The notes under the pieces: generated by a model | Seen by the model: the letters and a program-made list of their open reading frames with translations, nothing else | What the model was told of the DNA's origin: nothing | Database searches by the model: none | Made by a program: the position numbers and the translations under genes | Shown: in pieces, positions 54,182-63,627 of the stretch | How the letters are laid out: each line of letters opens with the position of its first letter | Position numbering within the stretch: the first letter of the stretch is position 1 | Source: Mycolicibacterium tusciae | GTDB taxonomy: Bacteria > Actinomycetota > Actinomycetes > Mycobacteriales > Mycobacteriaceae | Reading direction: 5' to 3' | Length of the DNA stretch: 64,000 nt | Assembly: GCF_002086795.1 (NCBI RefSeq) | Contig: NZ_MVIM01000003.1 | Span: forward strand, 1 to 64,000

Positions 54182-55128
54182 GTGGTGCAGTGTCGACGTG
54201 TACGGAGTGTGGAACGCATGCAGGTCCCGCGGAGGGAGTCTGTGAGAACTGCGGTGCCGCGTTGACGGCGATCCGACAGCTCGCGGTGCCCAGGTCAGCT
54301 CCGGACCCCGATGGCCAGGAGCCGGATCGCGATGAGAATCAGATCGGCGCGATCGTGCTGATCACCGACCGCGGTATCGAGCACGCGCGCAACGAAGACG
54401 CCGGCGCAGCGGGAATCGTGGTCAACAGCGCGGGGGACCGGCCGCGTGCGATCGCCGCCGTGGTCTGCGACGGCGTCTCCACCTCCGCTGACGCACAGGA
54501 AGCGTCGAGGGCCGCGTCGGCGGCAGGCCTCGACGCAATGCTGAAGGCACTGGCCGCATCCCGCGACATCCCGTCGGTGATGGTGGCCGGACTCGCTGAT
54601 GGGGCAAAGGCGGCCGCGGAATCCACGTCGCCCGAAGGATTCAGCGCTGCGTCGTGCACCTACACAGCTGCGGTCGTCGTTCCGGCCGAGGGCGGACAGG
54701 TGCAGATCGCGATCGCCAACGTGGGGGACAGCAGGGTGTACTGGCTGCCCGAGCCGCCCGCGCAGCCGCAACGGCTGACCGTCGACGACACCGTTGCGCA
54801 GCAACTGATCTCCGCGGGCATACCGGCGGACTCGCCCGCCGTGCTGCGAGGGGAGCACACTCTGACCCGGTGGTTCGGTCGCGATGCCGATCGGGAGTGG
54901 GACGAATCAAGCGTCCATACGATGACCACCGCCGACCGAGGCGTCCTGGTGTTGTGCTCGGACGGACTGCACAACTACCTGCCCGAGGCCGCCGACATCG
55001 CTCGGTTCTGCACCGGAACCGCACCGGACGAGGCCGCTCGCGCGCTGGTCGATCATGCATTGCGTGCCGGCGGTCACGACAACATCACCGTGATCGTCAT
55101 TCCGATCGGGCCTCACGAGTTTGGTTGA
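54178..55128 (+). CDS. PP2C-type Ser/Thr phosphatase with N-terminal zinc ribbon
   Basis: The 316-residue protein starts with a zinc ribbon, CTECG then CENCG, followed by a flexible acidic linker and a PPM/PP2C domain. The metal-binding motifs are EHARNEDAG, VVCDGV, IANVGDSRVYWL and LCSDGLHNYLP, with HDNITVIVI at the end. GTG 54178 overlaps the TetR stop by four bases; the in-frame ORF upstream lies inside the TetR gene. Zinc-ribbon phosphatases of this kind counter Ser/Thr kinases of the Pkn type in actinobacteria. Confidence 0.9.
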   Translation: MSGAVSTCTECGTHAGPAEGVCENCGAALTAIRQLAVPRSAPDPDGQEPDRDENQIGAIVLITDRGIEHARNEDAGAAGIVVNSAGDRPRAIAAVVCDGVSTSADAQEASRAASAAGLDAMLKALAASRDIPSVMVAGLADGAKAAAESTSPEGFSAASCTYTAAVVVPAEGGQVQIAIANVGDSRVYWLPEPPAQPQRLTVDDTVAQQLISAGIPADSPAVLRGEHTLTRWFGRDADREWDESSVHTMTTADRGVLVLCSDGLHNYLPEAADIARFCTGTAPDEAARALVDHALRAGGHDNITVIVIPIGPHEFG

Positions 55129-55186
55129 GCGGCGGCGACTTTGCCAGTGACGGAGGTCTCTCGGTCTCACTGACCAATATGACTGT

Positions 55187-55266
55187 GTGCCAACCTCACA
55201 GCGACTTTGTCGCTCAACTACTACCGCAACACCAATGTCAGCGACTTTGTCGCTGAGAGCTTGGCA
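55187..55266. repeat. inverted-repeat element, copy 2
   Basis: The element between the convergent phosphatase and amine oxidase genes repeats the architecture of the one at 10565-10663: outer arms GTGCCAA...TTGGCAC and two identical inner palindromes AGCGACTTTGTCGCT at 55200-55214 and 55240-55254. Inner spacing is 40 bp here and 41 bp in copy 1. In this place it could also act as a two-way terminator. Confidence 0.75.
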
Positions 55267-55313
55267 CCAACCACATATGGTCCCGCTGAACCGCGAAGTC
55301 CTCGACACAAGAG

Positions 55314-56678
55314 TCAGGCGGTCGTCATCGCCTTGTCGTGCTCCATCACTTCGACCGCCGCACGCTCACCCGAGCGCACCGCACCATCGATGAACCCGTA
55401 CATGCGCGCCGAGCTCTCCGTGCCCGCCCAGTGGATCCGCCCGCACGGCTCCCGAAGCGCCGGCCCGAACTCCGTCAACACCCCCGGCGGAGTGTGCGCG
55501 ATCATGCCGCCGCCCGAATACCGCTCGAGCGTCCAGTTCTGCTCGACGTAGTCGATCGGCGTCAGCGCCTTGTCGCCGAACCGCTCGGCCACCGCCGCGA
55601 GCACCGCTTGCCGACGTTCTACCTCACTGAGTTTCGTCATCTCGCGTGCGACGGGTCCTTCGGTGATGACCGTCAGGCTGCCGGGTGTCCCCTTGTCCGT
55701 GCAGGAGTCGATCGTCAGGTTGGCCATCGACCCGGGCGCGAACGACTGACCCGACAGGCCATCGGCCCGCCAGAACGGTTGGTCGTAGATCAACGCGATC
55801 TTGTACACCGCGCCCGACGGCATCCGCTGCTGCAGGAACGCTCGATCCACGGGAAGCATTGGCTCGAAGAGGATTTGGGACACGATGCTCACCGGCACGG
55901 CCACGATCGCTCGGCGCGCCCGGACCACCATGTCGTCGGACCGGACCGTGACGCCGCGGTCGTCCTGGGTGACACTGCGCACCGGCTGCGACAGATGGAT
56001 CACGTCACCCAGCTCGGCAGCGATCGCGCGATGGATCGCCCCCATCCCGCCGACCGGGCGCTCGTCCTCGGCCGCATCCTTGACGCCGAGCACAAAGCTC
56101 GGCCCACCGGCCGAGGCCATCTGATACAGCACGAACAGCAGCGAAATCTCCGATGCCGCAGAGGTATACAGCCCGGAGACCGAGTAGTCGAGTAACTGGT
56201 GAGCGGGCTTGGACAGCGTATTGCGGTCCAGCCACTCCGCCCATGTGGTCTGATCCCACTTCTTCGCCTTCGGCGCATCCCACGGGGCCTCCGGCGGAAT
56301 CGACTTGCACATCGAGGTGAGCTCGAGGAAGACCTTGCCGATGTTCGCCACCGCCCACGGGCTCATCGACAACGGGATCGTGCCCTTGTACTTGTACGCC
56401 TTCCCGTCGACGAACATCATCGCCTCGCCGTCGGTGTACTGCTTGTAGCTCGGGATGCCGAACTCCTTCATCAGCGCATAGATGGCGTCCTGGCCCGGCC
56501 CGATCCACGCGCCGCCCCGATCGATCCACAACCCGTCGTCCCGAGTCTCGGTCCACGTGCGACCGCCCACCCGGTCGCGCGCCTCCAGCAGCGCGACCGA
56601 ATGCCCCGCCTGCTTCAAGCGCAACGCCGCGGTCAGTCCGCCGAACCCGGCACCCACCACGCAGTAATCAACATCCAT
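55314..56678 (-). CDS. flavin-dependent amine oxidase (AofH-like)
   Basis: The 454-residue protein has the FAD-binding GAGFGG (about residue 10), LEARDRVGGRTWT and the C-terminal RIHWAGTESS of the monoamine/polyamine oxidase family. It oxidises primary amines, producing aldehyde, NH3 and H2O2; relatives in mycobacteria are called AofH or putrescine oxidase. I chose ATG 56678 with GGGGG upstream; the longer frame passes through the promoter. A sigma-70-like promoter lies just upstream. Confidence 0.9.
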   Translation of the reverse strand: MDVDYCVVGAGFGGLTAALRLKQAGHSVALLEARDRVGGRTWTETRDDGLWIDRGGAWIGPGQDAIYALMKEFGIPSYKQYTDGEAMMFVDGKAYKYKGTIPLSMSPWAVANIGKVFLELTSMCKSIPPEAPWDAPKAKKWDQTTWAEWLDRNTLSKPAHQLLDYSVSGLYTSAASEISLLFVLYQMASAGGPSFVLGVKDAAEDERPVGGMGAIHRAIAAELGDVIHLSQPVRSVTQDDRGVTVRSDDMVVRARRAIVAVPVSIVSQILFEPMLPVDRAFLQQRMPSGAVYKIALIYDQPFWRADGLSGQSFAPGSMANLTIDSCTDKGTPGSLTVITEGPVAREMTKLSEVERRQAVLAAVAERFGDKALTPIDYVEQNWTLERYSGGGMIAHTPPGVLTEFGPALREPCGRIHWAGTESSARMYGFIDGAVRSGERAAVEVMEHDKAMTTA

Positions 56679-56733
56679 GGCACACCCCCAGTTGTCCGTT
56701 GCGCCGGCCCGAACCAACGCGCCTCGACTATTA

Positions 56734-56762
56734 GACATACGCCTAATTAGACGCGGTGTCAA
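56734..56762 (-). promoter_or_regulatory. sigma-70/SigA-type promoter of the amine oxidase gene
   Basis: On the minus strand TTGACA (56757-56762) is followed after exactly 17 bases by TATGTC (56734-56739), about 55 bases before the ATG. The spacer holds TTAG..CTAA repeats (a near-palindrome TTAGGCGTATGTCTAA) overlapping the -10, a likely repressor site. Confidence 0.65.
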
Positions 56763-56874
56763 TAGTCCTGCGCAGACCGACAGCAAATTCAGAGCAACGA
56801 CCGTCAATAGATACAAACACGTGTTGACGTGCTAGTTAGTACGAAGACGGCCTAGTAATTGCGAAGTGCAGTAA

Positions 56875-57936
<1,062 letters not shown>

Positions 57937-57990
57937 CTAACAACGCCGGTGCATACTCTTGCGCTCCCGCGCTCGGCAGTGACCAGTCTG

Positions 57991-59007
57991 TTATCGGGAT
58001 GAGATCCGTCGTGACACTTCGCCGTAGCGCTCGATGCGCTCGGGGTCGGCCAACGCGTTGTACAACACGATGCGCGTCGCGAGCTCTCCATACTTCGAGA
58101 CCAGGGCGTCGGCCAACCCCTCCCACGTCGACTCCGTCGCGAACTGAGCGATGTGCTCGTCGGTGATCTGCGCGGCCATGCCCTTGTAATCGCCGGCCTT
58201 CTGCTTCTCGCGGATCCGTGCCGTCGTGCCCTCGAACCCGGCCTCGTCCCAGATGAACGCGTAGTTCGGTGTGCTCCCATAGAAGCTCATGCTCGTGCGG
58301 ACCAGTTCGCGCTCGCGGTCCCGTTCCTCGTCGCTGTCCCCGACGATCGTCATGACCGGCACGATGACCGCGACATCCGATGCCGACCGGCCCGACTTCG
58401 TCGCTCCCTCAGCGATATTCGGCACCACATGCCGCGTGATGTAGCCCGGCTCGCCCAGCGGATGCACGTGCACCCCGTCGGCGACCTCGCCGGCCATGCG
58501 CAGCATCCACGGATTGACCGCCGCGATGTCGACTTTCGGATCCGGCGCGTCGATCGGGCCCGCGCTCCACTGCGGGGTGATGAAGTCCATGTCGTAGAAG
58601 TCGCCGTGATGATCCAGCCTGCCCGTCCGGAATGCCTTGAAGCACGCCTTGACGGCCCGGACGTAATCGCGCAGCCGCGGACCCGGGCGCTCGAAGTCCA
58701 CGCCGTAGCGCCGCACCACATGCGTGCGCACCTGCGTGCCGAGGCCGAGCCGGAACTTGCCGTCCGTCGCCTCCTGCAGTTCCCACGCCGCCGCCGCCGT
58801 GACGAAGGGACTGCGCGGGAACGCCACCGCCACACCCGTCGACAGGTCGAGGCCCGGCGCGGCCTGCGAAGCGACGGCCGCATTCAGGTACGCGGTCCGG
58901 CCGGTCTCGGTGAACAACAGTCCAGAGAACCCCGCCGCTGCTGTCCGGGCCGCGAGCGCCCCGATCGTCTTCAACGGCTGCGGCGTGATCATCGCGTCGA
59001 CATACAC
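57991..59007 (-). CDS. LLM-class F420-dependent oxidoreductase
   Basis: The 338-residue protein is a luciferase-like TIM barrel of the F420-dependent group (TIGR03617-like). Features are AGFSGLLFTETGR near the start, STGVAVAFPRSPFVTAAAAW, KFRLGLGTQVRTHV and GRSASDVAVIVPV. Such enzymes use reduced F420 for hydride transfer; the substrate is unknown. The first ATG, 59007, is used. A 39-base gap separates it from the divergent small membrane protein gene. Confidence 0.9.
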   Translation of the reverse strand: MYVDAMITPQPLKTIGALAARTAAAGFSGLLFTETGRTAYLNAAVASQAAPGLDLSTGVAVAFPRSPFVTAAAAWELQEATDGKFRLGLGTQVRTHVVRRYGVDFERPGPRLRDYVRAVKACFKAFRTGRLDHHGDFYDMDFITPQWSAGPIDAPDPKVDIAAVNPWMLRMAGEVADGVHVHPLGEPGYITRHVVPNIAEGATKSGRSASDVAVIVPVMTIVGDSDEERDRERELVRTSMSFYGSTPNYAFIWDEAGFEGTTARIREKQKAGDYKGMAAQITDEHIAQFATESTWEGLADALVSKYGELATRIVLYNALADPERIERYGEVSRRISSR

Positions 59008-59045
59008 AGGGGCACGGTACGCCCGACGTGTCGTACGCTGAGTCG

Positions 59046-59399
59046 ATGGAGCTACTACGCGACGTAGTTGTACTGCTGCACATCGTCGGCTTCGCCGTCA
59101 CCTTCGGCGCGTGGGTCACCGAGGCAGTCGCCAAGCGGTTCACCTTCACCCGCGTCATGGACTACGGGCTGCTGCTCTCGTTACTCACCGGCTTGGCGTT
59201 GGCCGCGCCGTGGCCCGCGGGCATCGAATTGAACTACCCGAAGATCGGCATCAAGCTCGTCATCCTCATCGTGATCGGCGGCGTGCTCGGTATGGGCAGT
59301 GCTCGGCAGAAGCGCACCGGAGTGCCCGTGCCGCGTGCGCTGTTCGTCACCGTCGGAGTCTTGTCCTTCGTCGCGGCCGCCATCGCCGTGCTGTGGTAG
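59046..59399 (+). CDS. small four-helix membrane protein
   Basis: The 117-residue product, MELLRDVVVLLHIVGFAVTF onwards, has four hydrophobic segments with short loops; a His in the first and a conserved-looking GLLLSLLTGLALA follow. It resembles small actinobacterial membrane proteins with no assigned function. I chose ATG 59046; an in-frame start lies at 59028. It is divergent from the LLM gene. Confidence 0.8.
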   Translation: MELLRDVVVLLHIVGFAVTFGAWVTEAVAKRFTFTRVMDYGLLLSLLTGLALAAPWPAGIELNYPKIGIKLVILIVIGGVLGMGSARQKRTGVPVPRALFVTVGVLSFVAAAIAVLW

Positions 59400-59474
59400 C
59401 TGAGGATTCACCGCACAGCCGCGATAGCGGCTAGCAGGAATTACGACCGGCCGGGTGGGCCCCCGACGGCCACC

Positions 59475-60181
59475 CGATGGCAAACGCTCTACCGCCGGTT
59501 CCTGGCGCTGGTGGTACGGCCGACCGCGCCGCCGCTCTGGCTCGGCGTGCTCGTGGTGTCCGCCGGCTGGGGCTTCGGCCTTGCCGTCGCGGAGCTGGCG
59601 CGCGGTCTCGGCGTCGAGCACGTGACGCTCGTGGGCTACGAGGAGGACGGCGTCGGCATCGTGCTCGCCACCCGTGACAGCCCGGACCGCGCGGCAATGA
59701 CTGTGGGCGAACGGTTTCCGCTCGACGGGCACAGCCTGAGCGCGCAGATCGTCGACACCGGCGCAGCGGCGCGCATCGACGACTACAGCACCGCGGAAGG
59801 TCCTATCGCCGACCGGATGCGCGGACTGAACGTGTGCTCCGGTGTTGGTGCTCCCGTGTTGGTCGACGGCGAGGTGCGCGCCGCCCTGATGGTGGGTTCG
59901 ATTGTCGCGCAATCATTACCGACTGGAACCGAAGACCAGGTGTCCGACTTCGCCGATCTGATCGCGACGGCGATCTACAACGCGGAGAACACGCATCGTC
60001 AGACGATGTCGAGCTTCGGATGACGATCAGTGACGACGGCGTCGGAGGAGCGACCACCGGCGGCGGGTCGGGGTTGATCGGACTGAAGGACCGGGTCGAG
60101 GCGGTGTCGGGCCGGTTGGAGATCGTCAGTGCCGCAGGGGCGGGCACGACGTTGCAGGTGACGATCCCGCTGAACGGTTGA
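59475..60181 (+). pseudogene. remnant of a GAF-domain sensor histidine kinase
   Basis: One frame carries a membrane helix (WLGVLVVSAGWGFGLAV) joined directly to a GAF domain (VAELARGLGVEHVTLVGYEE onwards, up to about 59990). Another frame then holds only the end of a histidine-kinase ATPase domain, SDDGVGG..GSGLIGLKDRV..AGAGTTLQVTIP, to a stop at 60181. The loops between helix and GAF, the dimerisation/phosphoacceptor domain and the first half of the ATPase are missing. The gene therefore decayed by internal deletions and frameshift. Confidence 0.8.
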
Positions 60182-60338
60182 CGGTCGCGGGGGGCTTTTG
60201 GCGTCGTAGCGCGTCTTCAGCGACCAGATCGTCGATCGAAATACTCTCTCCGCGGCAATGCGACTTCCACGTCTTGGCGATCACGATCATGAATGCACCG
60301 GCGACGATGAGCAGTGCCACTGCCGTGACTACCATCAA
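60126..60338 (-). CDS. small membrane peptide, doubtful
   Basis: A possible protein of about 70 residues, TAVALLIVAGAFMIVIAKTW then CRGESISIDDLVAEDALRR, has one membrane helix and a soluble tail that overlaps the kinase remnant on the other strand. The sequence is protein-like, but I recognise no family and the start (TTG or ATG near 60335) is weak. The stretch 60339-60613 upstream shows no gene. Confidence 0.45.
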   Translation of the reverse strand: MMVVTAVALLIVAGAFMIVIAKTWKSHCRGESISIDDLVAEDALRRQKPPATVNRSAGSSPATSCPPLRH

Positions 60339-60613
60339 AATAATTGCGTTGGTTGCGATGTCGACCCCTTGGTTCGCTAGCGCCAGACGGCGCCTCTCAT
60401 CGCGAGTAGGCTCTCAGTAGACGCCTGATCAGCACCGATGTCAACAGCGCCTGGCCTAGACGTCAGAGGCGAGGCGGAAAATGATTGCGCCCCAAATAAA
60501 TTAAGAGCGTATGCTGGGGGGATCGGCGGTACTTCGTCATATGGTCGTTCAAGATCGTGTCGTCGTCGATTCGCAGTATCTGGCCGATTCACGGTCAAGA
60601 CGGGAGCGTCGTA

Positions 60614-61099
60614 ATGACGCTGAACCAACCTTCCTCCACCGATACCAATAGTGCGCCTCGCTCTTCTCCGGAACACACGCCTCGATTGCGCCTGAAGCCC
60701 AAGGGCCGCATAAGCGGATCTGTAGACGGCGCGTGGTGGCCGCACAGTGACGACCTCGCCACACAGCTGCCTGATCTGCTGGCAGTGCTCTCCGTTCGGC
60801 TCGGCCCCATTGACCGCGTGTTGTTCAACGTCAATGAATGGGCGACGCCGCCCAGGAAACTCTCCACCGGCGGGCGAGCGGTTCGACTAGACGGCTACCA
60901 ACGTCAGCCGGTCCACACGATCGAAGTTCTCGGCTTCAGCGGCGGGGGCAGAATTGCCTTACTCGTCGTGCCCGCGGACTCCGACCCGGACGAGGCGCAC
61001 GCCACGTTGATGGCCGCCGCGACACCGCACGACACCTCCACCGTCGACGGGCTTCTCCTCATGACCGCGCGTCATGCAGAACAGACAAGGAAGATGTGA
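60614..61099 (+). CDS. DUF5994 family protein
   Basis: The 161-residue product matches the DUF5994 pattern of mycobacteria: TPRLRLKPKGRISGSVDGAW near residue 25, then WWPHSDDLATQLPDLLAVLS, WATPPRKLSTGGRAVRLDGY and LVVPADSDPDEAHATLMAAA. It is small, without signal peptide, and of unknown function. I chose ATG 60614; a longer in-frame start at 60557 is possible. It overlaps a small gene by one base. Confidence 0.85.
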   Translation: MTLNQPSSTDTNSAPRSSPEHTPRLRLKPKGRISGSVDGAWWPHSDDLATQLPDLLAVLSVRLGPIDRVLFNVNEWATPPRKLSTGGRAVRLDGYQRQPVHTIEVLGFSGGGRIALLVVPADSDPDEAHATLMAAATPHDTSTVDGLLLMTARHAEQTRKM

Positions 61100-61257
61100 T
61101 GACTTCACCGATAATGTTTCGCACGCCCTACGACATTCGTGTCGACCTCGTCAAAGACACCATCATGGCTCGCGCCAAGCTCGACGACAAAGATGCCGCT
61201 GACCTGGCTGTCGACATCCTCAAGGCGTTGACCTCGATTCCCGAGAAGATGCGCTGA
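61099..61257 (+). CDS. small conserved mycobacterial protein (DUF6307-like)
   Basis: The 52-residue product MTSPIMFRTPYDIRVDLVKD, then IMARAKLDDKDAADLAVDIL, is a short helical protein that recurs next to DUF5994 genes; I recall it as DUF6307, not confirmed. ATG 61099 shares one base with the stop of the DUF5994 gene (TGATG), so they are coupled. The longer frame upstream is out-of-frame readthrough of DUF5994. Confidence 0.75.
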   Translation: MTSPIMFRTPYDIRVDLVKDTIMARAKLDDKDAADLAVDILKALTSIPEKMR

Positions 61258-61429
61258 CGCAGGCCGTTTCTGGGGGTGAGCACCGCAGCGGTCGATCCGA
61301 CGGACAGGTGTACCGTCGAGGGCGTTGGGAACCCAGCCACTCCGGAATGGGACGGCCGTCATCCGCTGATCTCACCGAGCAATCGCTCACGCCCGGCTAC
61401 ACAGTTACCAACCGCACGTCTGGATCAAC

Positions 61430-62608
61430 TTGAAACTCTTACCGATTCTTCCTTCTTTGACCAATTCCGTTGTCGAGCGATCACTTTCCGATCCGGCGCG
61501 CTTCGGAATCCTCACTACGTATCCCCCGACTGCGTGCGGACTCGCTACCTTCAGCGCCGCACTGGCCAAAGGATTGACCGCCGATGGCGCAGAGGTCAGC
61601 GTGGTGCGAGTGGCCGATGGGTCGTCGTCCTCGAGCGCCCGCGTCGTCGGGGAGCTCATCGCCGACTCACCGGCATCTGTTTCCGCGGCTTCGGAATTGC
61701 TCAACCAAAGCGACGTCGCGATCATTCAGCATGAGTACGGCATCTACGGCGGTGTCGACGGTGACGATGTCGTCGATGTCATCGAGGGACTGCGCGTGCC
61801 GTCGATCGTGGTCGCTCACACTGTCCTGAAAGAGCCTACGGCACACCAGCGTTCGGTTCTCGAGGCCGTCACGGCGGCAGCGGATCGCGTGGTGGTGATG
61901 TCGGAGGCGGCCAGTGAACGACTGTGCCTGACCTTCAACGTCGACCGGCGGAAGATCGTCACCATTCCGCACGGCGCGGCTGTCCCGAACACCGCTGCGG
62001 TGAAGCAGGCGGGTAGACCCACCTTGCTGACCTGGGGTCTCTTGGGTCCGGGTAAGGGTATCGAGAGGGTGATCGGCGCTATGGCTTCGCTTGCGCACCT
62101 TTCCGGTCGCCCGCGGTACCTCGTCGCCGGGCAGACGCATCCCAAAGTGCTTGTCGCACAGGGCGAGGCGTACCGCAACGGCTGTATCGAGCAGGCGCGT
62201 CGCAGCGGTCTGGCCGACTCCGTCTTCTTCGACCCCGATTATCGCGACGTCGCGTCCCTGAGCGCTCTCGCTCAGTCCGCAAGCGTGGTGGTCCTTCCGT
62301 ACGACTCCACCGATCAGGTCACGTCCGGCGTACTGGTGGACGCCATCGCCAGTGGCCGGCCGGTCGTCGCCACGGCCTTCCCGCACGCCAACGAGCTGCT
62401 GGCCAGCGGGGCGGGCATCGTTGTCGACCACAGTGATCCCGAGGCCCTCGCGCTGGCGCTTCGCCAGGTCATCACCGACCCGCGTGTGGCGGGCTCCATG
62501 GCCGCCGAGGCCCGCCGACTCGCGCCGACGATGTCGTGGCGAGTGGTGGCCGATGCGTATCTGCGCCTGGCGCACCGCGTGATGGGCGAACGGCCGGCAT
62601 TCGTATGA
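61430..62608 (+). CDS. GT4-type glycosyltransferase
   Basis: The 392-residue protein has a GT-B glycosyltransferase layout. The N-terminal domain has RFGILTTYPPTACGLATFSA and VAIIQHEYGIYGG; the C-terminal domain has LLTWGLLGPGKGIERVIGAM and VLPYDSTDQVTSGVLVDAIA with the sugar-nucleotide binding E/S region of family GT4. It starts at TTG 61430, since no ATG with a good site precedes it. It overlaps the next gene as ATGA. It probably builds a mannose-containing glycan together with the two genes downstream. Confidence 0.88.
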   Translation: MKLLPILPSLTNSVVERSLSDPARFGILTTYPPTACGLATFSAALAKGLTADGAEVSVVRVADGSSSSSARVVGELIADSPASVSAASELLNQSDVAIIQHEYGIYGGVDGDDVVDVIEGLRVPSIVVAHTVLKEPTAHQRSVLEAVTAAADRVVVMSEAASERLCLTFNVDRRKIVTIPHGAAVPNTAAVKQAGRPTLLTWGLLGPGKGIERVIGAMASLAHLSGRPRYLVAGQTHPKVLVAQGEAYRNGCIEQARRSGLADSVFFDPDYRDVASLSALAQSASVVVLPYDSTDQVTSGVLVDAIASGRPVVATAFPHANELLASGAGIVVDHSDPEALALALRQVITDPRVAGSMAAEARRLAPTMSWRVVADAYLRLAHRVMGERPAFV

Positions 62609-63627
62609 CCGCCGCCATCCCCACCCCGGTGTTCGACCACCTGCAGCGAATGACAGACCATCGCGGCACGTTCGAGCACGCGCGGTTGACCGAGCCCGAC
62701 CCGGAGCACGGCTACTGCACCGACGACGTGGCGCGGGTGCTGGTGGTCACGACGCGACAGCCCGGACTGGATCGCACCCTCAACGGTGTCGCCGGAACAG
62801 CACTGCGGTTTCTCGGCGAAGCGCAGGCTCTCACCGGCGCCTGCCGCAACCGGATGGACAGCAAGGGCAAGTGGACCGACGAGCCCGCCGTGGAGGACGC
62901 CTGGGGACGCTGCCTGTGGGGTCTGGGAACCGCAGCCGCGCACAGTGACGTCGCCTGGGCCCGACAATCGGCGATCATGCAGTTCGAGCGCGGCGCGCAG
63001 GAGCGGTCGCCGTGGCCGCGGGCAATGGCGTTCGCGGCGCTGGGCGCCGCCGAGATGCTTGCGTTCGATCCCGAGAATCGGGCGGCGCGGCTACTGATCA
63101 TCGACTACGCGGCCTCGCTCGCCGAACCGAACGGTGACCCGGCGTGGCCGTGGCCCGAGCCGCGACTCACCTACGCGAACGCGGTCCTGCCGGAGGCGAT
63201 GATCGCCGCGGGCGCCGTGCTCGAGGACGGGTCACTGCGACAACGCGGCCTGGATCTGTTGGCCTGGCTTCTCGACGTGGAGACGACAGACGGTCAGCTC
63301 TCGGTCACCCCGGCGACAGGCAGAGGGCCCGGTGAGAAAGGGCCCGCGTTCGATCAGCAACCGATCGAGGTGTCCACGCTCGCCGATGCCTGCGCCCGCG
63401 CGGCCACCGTCGACGACGACGCGATGTGGCCGGATGCCCTCCGTACCGCGGCGGCATGGTTCCAGGGTGCCAACGACGCAGGACAGCTGATGTGGGACCC
63501 GGCCACGGGTGGCGGGTTCGACGGCTTGCACGCCGACTCGGTGAATTGCAACCAGGGCGCGGAGTCGACGCTTGCCGTGCTTTCGACGCTGCAACACGCG
63601 CAACGCTTTTCTGCAGTGCCGCAATGA
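62605..63627 (+). CDS. glycosyltransferase-associated protein, alpha/alpha-barrel-like
   Basis: The 340-residue protein has repeated helical segments with HGYCTDDVARVLVVTTRQPG, VEDAWGRCLWGLG, GDPAWPWPEPRLTYANAVLP and QPIEVSTLADACARA, an (alpha/alpha)6-like pattern. It is commonly paired with GT4 enzymes in actinobacteria and may be a glycan-binding or glycosidase-like partner. Overlaps with both neighbours as ATGA make a three-gene unit. I found no certain catalytic residues. Confidence 0.85.
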   Translation: MTAAIPTPVFDHLQRMTDHRGTFEHARLTEPDPEHGYCTDDVARVLVVTTRQPGLDRTLNGVAGTALRFLGEAQALTGACRNRMDSKGKWTDEPAVEDAWGRCLWGLGTAAAHSDVAWARQSAIMQFERGAQERSPWPRAMAFAALGAAEMLAFDPENRAARLLIIDYAASLAEPNGDPAWPWPEPRLTYANAVLPEAMIAAGAVLEDGSLRQRGLDLLAWLLDVETTDGQLSVTPATGRGPGEKGPAFDQQPIEVSTLADACARAATVDDDAMWPDALRTAAAWFQGANDAGQLMWDPATGGGFDGLHADSVNCNQGAESTLAVLSTLQHAQRFSAVPQ

